Made by a program: the position numbers and the translations under genes | Shown: piece after piece, positions 16,019 to 23,804 of the stretch | How the letters are laid out: each line of letters opens with the position of its first letter | Numbering within the stretch: the first letter of the stretch is position 1 | The notes under the pieces: model-generated | Seen by the model: the letters and a program-made list of their open reading frames with translations, nothing else | Told to the model about the DNA's origin: nothing | Databases searched by the model: none | NCBI GenBank assembly: GCA_018969405.1 | Contig: JAGWYK010000022.1 | Coordinates: forward strand, 1-34,545 | DNA: 34,545 bases | Reading direction: 5' to 3' | DNA from: Acidobacteriota bacterium | Lineage (GTDB): Bacteria; Actinomycetota; Acidimicrobiia; Acidimicrobiales; Acidimicrobilacustridaceae

Positions 16019-16989
16019 TCGACCGGCGCAGGATCGCCTCGGTCGTCGACAGCGCACTCGAACTCGCCGTCGTCCCCAGCTGGAGCCGGATCGGTTTCGA
16101 CCTCCGTCGGTCGTTGATGGACTGGGATGACGCCGCCCTCCCCCGGCTCGACGGTCGGGTCGTGGTGCTCACCGGGTTCACCTCGGGCATCGGGCTGGCC
16201 ACGGCGATGCGCCTCGGCGCCCTCGGCGCCTCCCTGCATCTCATCGGACGCGATCCGGGCCGGGTCGGCACCGTGCGCGACCGTCTCGTCGAGCAGTCCT
16301 TCACCGTCACCACCGGCCTCGCCGATCTCGCCGATCTCGATCAGGTGCGTCGGGCCGCCGATGAGATCGGTTCACTCCATGAACAGGTCGATGTGCTGAT
16401 CCACAACGCCGGCGCCCTGCTGCGATCACGGGCCGTGTCACCCCAGGGCCACGAGATGACGGTGGCCGCTCAGGTGCTCGGTCCGTTCCTGCTCACCACG
16501 CTGCTGCTCGACCAGCTGCGCACCGCCACCGGACGCGTGCTCACCGTGACCTCGGGTGGCATGTACGCCGAGCGTCTCTCGGTCGCCGATCTCGAGATGG
16601 ATGACGCCCACTACGACGGGGTGCGGGCCTATGCACGGGCCAAGCGGGCCCAGGTCGAGCTCGCCCGGGAATGGACCCGCCGGGTCGGACCGGCCGTGCA
16701 GTTCCACACCATGCATCCCGGATGGGCCGACACCCCCGGGGTGGTCGAGGCGCTGCCGACCTTCCATCGCCTCACCCGACCCCTGCTGCGCGATGCCGAC
16801 GCCGGCGCCGACACGCTCGTGTGGCTCGCCGCCGCACCCGTCGCCGAGCTCGGTCCCGGCGGCGCGCTGTGGCTGGACCGACGGCAGCGATCGACGTGTC
16901 GGCTCCCCTGGACCGCCACGCCGGCCGGCGAGCACTACCGCCTGTGGCGCTGGTGCGAGGAGCGCACCGCGGCGTACCTCACCGACTGA
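16015..16989 (+). CDS. DHRS12-like short-chain dehydrogenase
   Basis: 324 residues from the GTG overlapping the regulator stop. Classical SDR: TGFTSGIG (53-60) for NAD(P), NAG (131-133), catalytic Ser180, Tyr206 and Lys210 (YARAK). An N-terminal leader of about 45 residues precedes the Rossmann fold. The blocks SGGMYAERL (180-188) and HPGWADTPGV (around 233-242), followed by LWLDR, closely match the vertebrate/bacterial DHRS12 group; its members are thought to act on lipids or steroids but the substrate is not known. Sits in a two-gene unit with the B12-binding regulator, so its expression may be set by it. Its last 11 bases overlap the end of the convergent dehydrogenase gene. Confidence 0.87.
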   Translation: MIDRRRIASVVDSALELAVVPSWSRIGFDLRRSLMDWDDAALPRLDGRVVVLTGFTSGIGLATAMRLGALGASLHLIGRDPGRVGTVRDRLVEQSFTVTTGLADLADLDQVRRAADEIGSLHEQVDVLIHNAGALLRSRAVSPQGHEMTVAAQVLGPFLLTTLLLDQLRTATGRVLTVTSGGMYAERLSVADLEMDDAHYDGVRAYARAKRAQVELAREWTRRVGPAVQFHTMHPGWADTPGVVEALPTFHRLTRPLLRDADAGADTLVWLAAAPVAELGPGGALWLDRRQRSTCRLPWTATPAGEHYRLWRWCEERTAAYLTD

Positions 16990-17974
16990 CCGGCGCCGGG
17001 GTGAGCGCCGGACGTCCGGCCAGCACCTCGATGATGTTGCCGCTGCAGAGACGCACCATGGCGGCGCGGGCCTCGGTGCTGGCCGAACCGAGATGCGGGG
17101 CGAGCACCAGGTTGTCGAGCTCGGCGAGGCCGGGGGCGAGCTGTGGCTCGTGCTCGAACACATCGAGCCCGGCGCCGGCGAGACGGCCCTGCCGGAGGGC
17201 CTCGACGAGAGCGGGCTCATCGATGAGCGTGCCACGGCCGGTGTTGACGAGGATGGCCGTGGGCTTCATGCGGGCCAGGGCGGCGGCGTCGATGAGGTGA
17301 TGGGTCTCGGGGGTGCGCGGCGCGTGGAGACTGACCACATCGGAGGAGGCGAGCAGCTCGTCGAGCGGGACATGGCGCGCCCCGAGCGCCTCCTCGATGG
17401 CGGGATCGACCCGGTGCCGATTGCAGTAGAGGATCCTCATGTCGAAGCCGAGCGCGCGCCGGGCCACCGCCCGACCGATGGCGCCCATGCCGACGATGCC
17501 GAGCACCCGCCCGGCGATCGGCTGCCCGAGCAGCTGATCGGGACCCCAGCCCCGCCAGGCCTCGGCGCGGATGAGCCGCTCACCCTCACCCAGACGGCGA
17601 GCGGTGGCCAGCAGCAGAGCCCAGGTGAGATCGGCGGTGGCCTCGGTGAGCACATCGGGCGTGGTGGTGACCTCGATGCCGCGCCGTCGGGCCTCGACCA
17701 CATCGATGTTGTCGAACCCGACGGCGTAGTTGGCGATGACCCGCAGACGCGGTGCGGCATCCAGCAGCTCCGCGTCGATCCGATCGGTGAGCATGCACAG
17801 CAGCGCGTCGGCGTCGGCGACGCCGGCCCGCAGGGCCTCCGGGGCGATGGGGCCATCCTGGTCACTGACCGTCACCCGGAGACCCGCCGCCTCGAGCAGT
17901 TCGACACCGGGGGCGGGCAGCGGACGGGTGACCAGGACCGAGGGTCGGTCGATGTCGGCGCCGGCGTCGCTCAT
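16979..17974 (-). CDS. D-2-hydroxyacid dehydrogenase (glyoxylate/hydroxypyruvate reductase type)
   Basis: 331 residues. NAD(P)-dependent reduction of a 2-oxoacid. The dinucleotide site is GMGAIG (162-167). The catalytic set is Arg247 (NTGRG), Glu276 (EHEP) and His294 (APHLGS). YAVGFDNID (83-91) is the usual substrate-loop block and the N-terminal part is the flavodoxin-like substrate domain. Glyoxylate or hydroxypyruvate are the family's common substrates; specificity cannot be read. It is the last gene of the riboswitch-controlled B12 uptake operon, joined by an ATGA overlap with the S-component gene. Its presence there is unexplained. Confidence 0.92.
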   Translation of the reverse strand: MSDAGADIDRPSVLVTRPLPAPGVELLEAAGLRVTVSDQDGPIAPEALRAGVADADALLCMLTDRIDAELLDAAPRLRVIANYAVGFDNIDVVEARRRGIEVTTTPDVLTEATADLTWALLLATARRLGEGERLIRAEAWRGWGPDQLLGQPIAGRVLGIVGMGAIGRAVARRALGFDMRILYCNRHRVDPAIEEALGARHVPLDELLASSDVVSLHAPRTPETHHLIDAAALARMKPTAILVNTGRGTLIDEPALVEALRQGRLAGAGLDVFEHEPQLAPGLAELDNLVLAPHLGSASTEARAAMVRLCSGNIIEVLAGRPALTPAPVSR

Positions 17975-18789
17975 CGGACCATCGGTTCGGCCGGAGCGAA
18001 GGTGACCGGCGCCCCGAAGGCGGCGCGACGCGACACCCGGCGCAGCGCGCCGAGCACGGGGCGCCCGGCGATGAGCAGGAACACCGCGGTGAACACGGCG
18101 CGGGGAAGATCGAACCCCAACGAGGTGGTCAGGTGGAACGCCCAGAACCGACCGAGGTTGTCGAGCAGCCCGGCACCGGGGACATAGGAGATCGACGAGG
18201 TCTCACCGGTGGCGAAGGGCCAGAACCACAGGTTCAGCACCAGCCCGTAGCCGAGCGCGGCCACGGCCCCGTAGGCGGCGAGCATCAGGACCTCGGCACG
18301 GCCCCGCAGCGGCGGGAGACAGCCGGCGAAGAACCCGATCCAGGCGGCGCCGAACATCTGGAACGGCAGCCACGGACCGACGCCGCCGGTGAGCAGGGCC
18401 GACACGAACAGGGTGAGCGCTCCGAGCACGAACCCGAACCCGCGGCCCAGCACCCGCCCGGCCGGGACCAGCAGGAAGAACACCGGCTCGAACCCGGCCA
18501 CTCCCCCGCTGGGCAGCCGCAGCGCGGCGCCGCAGGCCGCCAGCACCCCGAGCAGGGCGACGGCCTTGGCATCGAGGGCACCGTCGGCCAGCTCCGCCAG
18601 CAGCACTCCGAGCAGCAGCGGCACCAGCACCACGAAGATCCAGGGGGCATCACCGGAGTGGGCGAGATCGACGGCGCTGGTCGGACTGGCGAACAACGGC
18701 CACCCGAACGCCACGATGCCGAGCAGCGAGGCGGCGATGAGCAGCACCGTGGCGCGTCGGCGCAGCGGCACCGTGCCGGCCACGCCCAT
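17971..18789 (-). CDS. ECF transporter S component (CbrT-like, predicted cobalamin)
   Basis: 272 residues with about six hydrophobic segments (roughly 10-30, 48-65, 73-90, 102-130, 140-160, 220-240) and an Arg-rich N terminus. The segments FEPVFFLLVPAGR and FQMFGAAWIGFFAG are typical of ECF substrate-binding (S) proteins of the CbrT-type. S proteins give vitamin specificity; the ECF module supplies energy. The cobalamin riboswitch upstream of the operon supports vitamin B12 or a corrinoid as substrate, in line with the predicted CbrT-U-V systems of actinobacteria. One-base overlap with the ATPase gene, and ATGA overlap with the dehydrogenase. Confidence 0.8.
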   Translation of the reverse strand: MGVAGTVPLRRRATVLLIAASLLGIVAFGWPLFASPTSAVDLAHSGDAPWIFVVLVPLLLGVLLAELADGALDAKAVALLGVLAACGAALRLPSGGVAGFEPVFFLLVPAGRVLGRGFGFVLGALTLFVSALLTGGVGPWLPFQMFGAAWIGFFAGCLPPLRGRAEVLMLAAYGAVAALGYGLVLNLWFWPFATGETSSISYVPGAGLLDNLGRFWAFHLTTSLGFDLPRAVFTAVFLLIAGRPVLGALRRVSRRAAFGAPVTFAPAEPMVR

Positions 18790-20411
18790 CAGGATCGCTC
18801 CTCGAGGGCGGCCAGCGCCTCGCGCACCTCATCGACGTTCATCCAGGTCTCGGGAGCGAGCACCTTGGCGATCTGCGGTGCGAACACCGGTGAATGCACC
18901 ACGACATCGCGGGCGTCGCCGTCGGCCACGACCTCACCGTCAGCCAGCACCACCGCCCGATGGGCGACCGCGGCGACCACCTCGACATCATGGGTGGCCA
19001 GCACCACAGCACGACCCTCGGCGGCGAGCGTGCGCAGCATGGTGATGAGGCGCTGTTTGGCGGCGTAGTCCAGACCGCGGGTGGGCTCGTCGAGGAGCAC
19101 CAGCGCCGGCTCGGCGCCGAGGACGATGGCCAGGGCGAGGGCGAGACGCTGTCCCTCGGAGAGATCGCGGGGGTGGGCGCGCTGATCGACACCGGGGACG
19201 AGTCGGTCGAGCACCGCTCGGGTGGTGCCGGGCGCGAGATCGGCGTCGCGATCCGCAGCCACGCACTCGGCGGCCACGGTGTCGTGGTAGAGCAGCACGC
19301 CGTTGTCCTGGGGCACGAGCCCGGCGGCGCGGATGACCTCACGGGCCGACTGACGATGGGGCTCGGCCCCGAGGACTCGGACCGCGCCGCGCTGGGGCGC
19401 CCGCAGACCGACGAGATGGTTGAGCAGTGTGGACTTGCCGGCGCCGTTGCGGCCCATGAGCGCCATGACCTCGCCGGCGTGCACCTCGAGGTCGATGCCG
19501 TCGAGGGCGACCACCGATCCGTAGGTGGCGTGCAGACCACACACCTCGGCGACCAGACCACCATCGGTGGCCACCGGCGTGGTGGGGGGCCGCAGCGGGA
19601 GCAGTCGTTCGCGCAGTCCGGCGGCGGCCCGGCGGGCGTCGCGCACCGACAGCGGAAGCGGCGACCAACCCGCCAGTCGACCGAGTTCGATGACCGGGGG
19701 CACGACGGTGGAGCCGGCGAGCACACCACTGGGATCGCCGATGACGACCGGCGCACCGTCGCCGGGCACGAACACCACCGAATCCGCGTACTGCACGACC
19801 CGCTCCAGACGATGCTCGGCCATGAGCACGGTGATGCCGAGATCGTGCACGAGCCGGGTGATGGCGGCGAGGACCTCCTCGGCCGCCGCCGGGTCGAGCG
19901 CCGAGGTGGGTTCATCGAGCACGAGCACCCGGGGACCGGCGGTGAGCACCGCGCCGATGGCCACCCGCTGCTGCTGACCCCCCGAGAGGGTGGAGAGCGG
20001 CCGACTCCGGAGATCGTGGAGGCCGAGCAGGTCGAGGACATCCTCGACCCGCCGCCGCATCACATCGGGAGCGACGCCGAGGTTCTCCATGACATGGGCG
20101 AGCTCGTCCTCGACCACATCGGTGACGAAGCCGGCGGCGGGATCCTGACCGACCATGCCCACCACATCGGCCAGTTCCCGCGGTGGCACCTGCGCCGTGC
20201 TGCGCCCGCCCACCGAGACCACACCGGTGAGCAGTCCTCCCGAGAACCGCGGCACCAGACCGTTCACGGCGCGCAGCAGCGTGGACTTGCCCGAACCGGT
20301 CTCACCGACCACCAGACACAGCTCGCCCTCGGGAACGGTGAAGTCCACCTCGACCAGCGTGGGCGCGGCGGCGTCGGGATAGGTGAACGAGACCTGATCG
20401 AACCGGATCAC
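18789..20411 (-). CDS. Fused double ECF ATPase (EcfA-EcfA')
   Basis: 540 residues with two complete ABC domains in one chain. Domain 1 (about 1-235): Walker A GETGSGKST (36-44), signature LSGGQQQRV, Walker B VLVLDEPTSALD. Domain 2 (about 290-520): Walker A GRNGAGKST, a slightly degenerate signature LSEGQRLA, Walker B LVLLDEPTRGLD, and the ECF-specific ATHDVEVVAAVAHR. A linker (about 235-290) joins them. In most ECF systems these are two genes (EcfA1, EcfA2). The GTG at 20411 overlaps the ecfT stop (GTGA) and begins the usual IRFDQVSFTYP strand; the frame open further upstream belongs to another frame of ecfT. Confidence 0.92.
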   Translation of the reverse strand: MIRFDQVSFTYPDAAAPTLVEVDFTVPEGELCLVVGETGSGKSTLLRAVNGLVPRFSGGLLTGVVSVGGRSTAQVPPRELADVVGMVGQDPAAGFVTDVVEDELAHVMENLGVAPDVMRRRVEDVLDLLGLHDLRSRPLSTLSGGQQQRVAIGAVLTAGPRVLVLDEPTSALDPAAAEEVLAAITRLVHDLGITVLMAEHRLERVVQYADSVVFVPGDGAPVVIGDPSGVLAGSTVVPPVIELGRLAGWSPLPLSVRDARRAAAGLRERLLPLRPPTTPVATDGGLVAEVCGLHATYGSVVALDGIDLEVHAGEVMALMGRNGAGKSTLLNHLVGLRAPQRGAVRVLGAEPHRQSAREVIRAAGLVPQDNGVLLYHDTVAAECVAADRDADLAPGTTRAVLDRLVPGVDQRAHPRDLSEGQRLALALAIVLGAEPALVLLDEPTRGLDYAAKQRLITMLRTLAAEGRAVVLATHDVEVVAAVAHRAVVLADGEVVADGDARDVVVHSPVFAPQIAKVLAPETWMNVDEVREALAALEERS

Positions 20412-21571
20412 GCCGCCACCTCGAACTCGGCGGGAGCGGCGAGCGCCGGTCGAGGCGCGAACTGCGCCGGAAGCAGCGCCAGGAGGATGCCGACGGTGGG
20501 CAGGGCCAGGAACGACGGTGCCGCCAACGGGTAGACCGAGAACTCGAGGGCGGCGCCGTTGCGCCCGGCGACGATCATGGTGATGAGGGCGACCACACCA
20601 CTGGATGCCACGATCCACTCCGGTGTCGACCACGGATCGGCGCGGTACCGGGTGCGCTCGAGGCGACGACCGCTGAGCACCAGCGCGGCGGTGAGCGCCG
20701 CCGCCCCGAGCATCAACGGTGGCAGGCGCAGCATGGCCGGCACCGTGTCGTCGAGCAGGCCGTAGGCGCCGACGGCGATGGCGCAGAGTCCGAGCAGCAG
20801 GGTGGCCGAGATGGCACGACGCAGACGTCGGGAGGTGACGCCGCGGCGGCCGTACCCACGAGCATCCATCGAGGCGGCCAGCGCCACCGATCGTTCGAGC
20901 GCCCCCTCCAGCACCGGCATCGCGGATCCGAGCCAGGCCGCCGGTCCGCGATCGGTGCGACCGCGCAGACGACGGGCCTCGCGCACCTGGCGCGACACGA
21001 TGGCGGCCTGCGGGGCGAAGGTGAGCGCCACGGTGATCGCCACGCCGGCCTCGTAGAGCGCCGAAGGGAGCGCCCGCAGCATCCGATAGGGGCTGCACAA
21101 CGAGGAGGCGGCGCCGAAACAGGCGATGACCACGGCGAGCCGCAGACCCTGACAGGCGGCGCCGATGAGGGCCTCGAGGGTGACCGGACCACCGAGACTC
21201 ACCCCCGCCGCCCAGGACGGCAGCGTGACCGAGGGGATCGAGAACAGCGTGGTGCCGTCGATGCGCACACCGAACAGCATCTGGAACACCACCCTGACGA
21301 GGATGACGAACACACCGATGCGCAGGAATCCGCCGAAGGATCGCGACCAGGGGGCATCGGTGCGTCGGGCCATGACCACATGGGCGACGACGGCGAGGAT
21401 CAGGCCGAGCAGCAGGGGGTTGGTGGTGCGCAGGGCCGCGGCGGCGAGGGCCGTGGCCCAGATCCACCAGGCCCCGGGATGCAGCATGCGTCGCGAGGCG
21501 ATGCGTCGTCGTCCATCGGGGCGGGCACCGACGGACCCGACGGACACGACGGTGTCGACCGGACCGGTCAC
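20408..21571 (-). CDS. ECF transporter T component (CbiQ family)
   Basis: 387 residues, the EcfT scaffold that connects S component and ATPases. Hydrophobic segments lie at about 36-70, 82-100, 145-165, 262-280, 295-315 and 335-375. The two Ala-Arg-Gly-type coupling motifs are present: AxxLRGR at about 213-222 (QVREARRLRGR) and SMDARGYG (about 250-257). They dock into the grooves of the ATPase dimer. The N-terminal 28 residues are hydrophilic. GTG start inside the surface-protein stop; overlaps the ATPase start. Confidence 0.88.
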   Translation of the reverse strand: MTGPVDTVVSVGSVGARPDGRRRIASRRMLHPGAWWIWATALAAAALRTTNPLLLGLILAVVAHVVMARRTDAPWSRSFGGFLRIGVFVILVRVVFQMLFGVRIDGTTLFSIPSVTLPSWAAGVSLGGPVTLEALIGAACQGLRLAVVIACFGAASSLCSPYRMLRALPSALYEAGVAITVALTFAPQAAIVSRQVREARRLRGRTDRGPAAWLGSAMPVLEGALERSVALAASMDARGYGRRGVTSRRLRRAISATLLLGLCAIAVGAYGLLDDTVPAMLRLPPLMLGAAALTAALVLSGRRLERTRYRADPWSTPEWIVASSGVVALITMIVAGRNGAALEFSVYPLAAPSFLALPTVGILLALLPAQFAPRPALAAPAEFEVAA

Positions 21572-22530
21572 GCCGTGCGCCTCGCACGCAGCAGCGCGGC
21601 CAGTGCCAGCGCACCGATGATCGTGGCGACCGCCACGATGCCGATCCAGGAGGTGGCGGCCGACTGGGAGGTCACCGCACGGGTCGAGGCCCGCGCCGCC
21701 GCATCAGTCGCAGTGCCGGAGCCGGTGGAGGTGGCGGCTCCCGCAGCAGCACCGGTGCCGATGCTCGAGGCGTCCGTCGGATCCGCGCCGGGGATCGCAC
21801 CGGATGGTGCTTCCACCGCCCCCGATGACATCGCACCGGGATCCGATGCCGCGCCGCGCCCACCGGCACCGGTCGGGGCGCCACCTCCGCTCGCAGCTCC
21901 GACGGATGCTCCATCGCCGGTCCGGTCGCAGCCCTGGGCATCGGCCGGTCGCAGCGAGGCCGCATCGGGGCGAGGTGCGGCATCGCCGGCGCCACCGGAG
22001 CCCCGCACCACGTAGCGCCAGCCCTCGACGTCGCCATCGCACACCCGTCGGATGAACGGGTTGTAGTTGCTGTAGATCCAGGTGCCGGCGGTGCCCGAGA
22101 AGTTCGCCCAGTAGGACCCGGCGCCGGTCTCGGCGCAGCCCGAGGACGGGAAGGCGTCGATGGTGCACAGCAGCCCGCTGCCGGCGTGACCCGGCATCGC
22201 CGTGCCCAGCAGACCGGCCCGGCGCACCAGCAGCTGCGATCCGGTGGTGCCGAGCGGGACCCGAAGACACTGCGTGGACACCGGGCTGCTGCCGTCGTCG
22301 ACCACGACCACCACGCGGGCCTCGCCGGGGACCGGGACGCCGCAGTCGACCGCCGCTCCCGCCGGTGCGGTGTCGAGCGCCGCCATCAGCACCAGCACCA
22401 CGATCGACGACAGCAGCAGGGCGATCGGGCGCGTCGCCGAGCGGAGACCCCGGAGTGATCGAGATGGTGCGGCGGAGAGGGGCACGAGCGGTTCCCGGGC
22501 TGGTCGGGCGGTGATCGGACCCGACGCCAT
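21568..22530 (-). CDS. SCO2322-like surface protein, first gene of the B12 uptake operon
   Basis: 320 residues. Order: basic N terminus, hydrophobic signal (about 36-52) with APAGA cleavage region, an extracellular domain (about 60-175), a Gly/Ala/Ser-rich flexible segment (about 180-290) and a C-terminal membrane helix with Arg tail (about 295-318). The extracellular domain has five or more Cys (C63, CLRV, LLCTID, SSGC, VCDGD) and the pair YWANF...TWIYSNYNP...DVEGWRYVV, the pattern of Streptomyces SCO2322-like and DUF4430-type proteins. DUF4430 resembles the C-terminal domain of transcobalamin, so a corrinoid-capturing role is attractive (inference). Alternative start: GTG at 22485. The ATG at 22530 lies in a hairpin. 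Confidence 0.72.
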   Translation of the reverse strand: MASGPITARPAREPLVPLSAAPSRSLRGLRSATRPIALLLSSIVVLVLMAALDTAPAGAAVDCGVPVPGEARVVVVVDDGSSPVSTQCLRVPLGTTGSQLLVRRAGLLGTAMPGHAGSGLLCTIDAFPSSGCAETGAGSYWANFSGTAGTWIYSNYNPFIRRVCDGDVEGWRYVVRGSGGAGDAAPRPDAASLRPADAQGCDRTGDGASVGAASGGGAPTGAGGRGAASDPGAMSSGAVEAPSGAIPGADPTDASSIGTGAAAGAATSTGSGTATDAAARASTRAVTSQSAATSWIGIVAVATIIGALALAALLRARRTA

Positions 22531-22545
22531 GGGGGGACCCCACGG
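22527..22545 (-). promoter_or_regulatory. Hairpin sequestering the start codon of the riboswitch operon
   Basis: In the mRNA, CCGUGGGG pairs with CCCCAUGG across a 3-base loop (8 pairs, one G-U). The stem holds both the Shine-Dalgarno-like GGGG and the AUG at 22530-22528. It is a plausible translational output stage of the upstream cobalamin riboswitch. Confidence 0.5.
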
Positions 22546-22633
22546 AACCGAGCCCCACCCACCGCAATCCGACGACGGTCGACAGTGGAGCAGCCCCTCG
22601 CGACGGGCAGTCCGGCTCGCCAGTGCCCCATCA

Positions 22634-22741
22634 CGTCGGCGGCAGGATGACTGTCCTGACCGATGTTCGGGGTCTGTGCCTACGGTTGCGGGTCAGCGCC
22701 GGAGTTCGACCGGCTTCCCCCGCAGCGAGGGTTCGAGTTGT
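22634..22741 (-). promoter_or_regulatory. Cobalamin (B12) riboswitch
   Basis: Read on the minus strand, 22721-22682 gives GGGGGAAGCCGG, a short loop, CCGGCGCTGA and CCCGCAACCGT: the B12 box of the cobalamin riboswitch class, with its GCCGG/CCGGC stem. Downstream, CAGGACAGTCATCCTGCCG (22659-22641) matches the conserved CAGGA...CCTGCC 3' portion. A -10 hexamer lies just upstream and the start codon about 100 bases downstream. Cobalamin riboswitches repress B12 synthesis or uptake genes when AdoCbl binds. The exact 5' boundary is estimated. Confidence 0.9.
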
Positions 22742-22747
22742 GCCCCG

Positions 22748-22753
22748 ACACTA
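22748..22753 (-). promoter_or_regulatory. -10 element for the riboswitch transcript
   Basis: TAGTGT on the minus strand (22753-22748) is placed to start transcription near 22741, right at the 5' end of the riboswitch. No good -35 is visible. Confidence 0.45.
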
Positions 22754-22843
22754 CTCCTCCTCCCGCCGCAGCACGGGCTGGGGACCGAGCACTCCGACAG
22801 GGCGGATCCGGCCCCGACCGGAGGGTTCCGGACCCGCCGGTCC

Positions 22844-22855
22844 TATCCTCGTCCC
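22844..22855 (+). promoter_or_regulatory. Leaderless -10 for the MpaB-type gene
   Basis: TATCCT (22844-22849) followed by exactly six bases and the ATG at 22856. No Shine-Dalgarno sequence in that interval. The rest of 22531-22855 is taken up by the riboswitch unit on the other strand. Confidence 0.55.
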
Positions 22856-23785
22856 ATGGCTGCCTCCCCCCTGCCCTCGACCGCCCCGGCGGTCGGCGCC
22901 GCCCTCGACGCCGTGGTGCAGCAGTACCGGGTGCAGCTGGGCCGGGGACTGCGGGGCTTCATCGCCGGCGAGGGCGAGCCAATCCGCGATCTGGTCGGTC
23001 CCGTCGAAGGGGATCCCGGTCTGTTCGGTCCCGACAGCGTCACCTGGCGGGTCCACAGCGACGGCGCCATGCTCATCGCCGGCATCCGAGCCCTGCTGCT
23101 GCAGATCATGCACCCCCTCGCCATGGCCGGGGTCGCCGATCACTCCGACTACCGCCACCACCCCGAGGCACGCCTCGCCCGCACCAGCCAGTTCGTGGCC
23201 ACCACCACCTTCGGCACCACCGAGCAGGCCCATGAGGCGGTCGGCATCGTGAAGCGGGTGCACGCCCGGGTGGTGGGTCACGCCCCCGACGGCCGCCCGT
23301 ACGCCGCCTCCGATCCCCACCTCATCTCCTGGGTGCACCATGCCGAGGTCGACAGCTTCCTGGCTGCGTACCAGCGCTACGGTGCCCGGCCGCTCACCGA
23401 TGCCGAGGCCGACCGGTACGTCGCCGAGATGGCGATCATCTGCGAACTTCTCGATGGCGAACCCCCGGCGCGGTCGGTGGCCGAACTGCGCCAGTACTTC
23501 GCCGCCATCGCTCCTGAACTGCAGGTGGGCCAACAGGGACGTGATGCGGCGCGATGGCTGCTGTTCCCCCCGGTGCCGTTGGCGGTGCGCCCCGCCTACG
23601 CCGTGCTGGCCCCTGCGGCGATCGGCCTGCTGCCGGCCGAGACCCGACGAGCCCTGCGACTGCCGCTGCTGCCGGGGGTCGATCCACTGCTGGTGCAGCC
23701 GGCGGCACGCGCCATCGTGCGCACCCTCGGCTGGGCCATCACCGGCCTCGCCGAGCATGAGCACGCCCAGCGCCTCGCCGCCTGA
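22856..23785 (+). CDS. MpaB/DUF2236-family oxygenase
   Basis: 309 residues, no signal peptide. The family block is intact: WRVHSDGAMLIAG (64-76), LLQIMHPLAMAGVADHSDY (81-99), HPEARLART, and DPHLISWVHHAEVDSF (153-168). In the related latex-clearing protein Lcp, conserved His/Arg/Thr of these segments hold a b-type haem; here His86, His96, His161 and His162 are candidates. Members include the mycophenolic acid MpaB oxygenase and rubber oxygenases, many with unknown substrates. Single gene; convergent with an SDR gene 15 bases downstream. Confidence 0.85.
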   Translation: MAASPLPSTAPAVGAALDAVVQQYRVQLGRGLRGFIAGEGEPIRDLVGPVEGDPGLFGPDSVTWRVHSDGAMLIAGIRALLLQIMHPLAMAGVADHSDYRHHPEARLARTSQFVATTTFGTTEQAHEAVGIVKRVHARVVGHAPDGRPYAASDPHLISWVHHAEVDSFLAAYQRYGARPLTDAEADRYVAEMAIICELLDGEPPARSVAELRQYFAAIAPELQVGQQGRDAARWLLFPPVPLAVRPAYAVLAPAAIGLLPAETRRALRLPLLPGVDPLLVQPAARAIVRTLGWAITGLAEHEHAQRLAA

Positions 23786-23804
23786 GCGGGGCGGTACGGC
23801 TCAG
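23782..23804. terminator. Hairpin pairing the convergent stop codons of the oxygenase and SDR genes
   Basis: CTGAGC (23782-23787) pairs with GCTCAG (23799-23804) around an 11-base loop; each arm contains one TGA stop. Three of six pairs are forced by the two TGA stops. It could act as a two-way terminator, but the stem is short. Confidence 0.3.

Noticed and set aside
16978-17005. CTCACC/GGTGAG hairpin at the SDR/dehydrogenase junction
   Set aside because: 6-bp stem with 16-base loop inside coding overlap; not convincing as a terminator.
18894-20534. 546-codon plus-strand open frame opposite the fused ATPase
   Set aside because: The minus strand carries complete ABC motifs; the plus frame has only Gly/His-rich composition.
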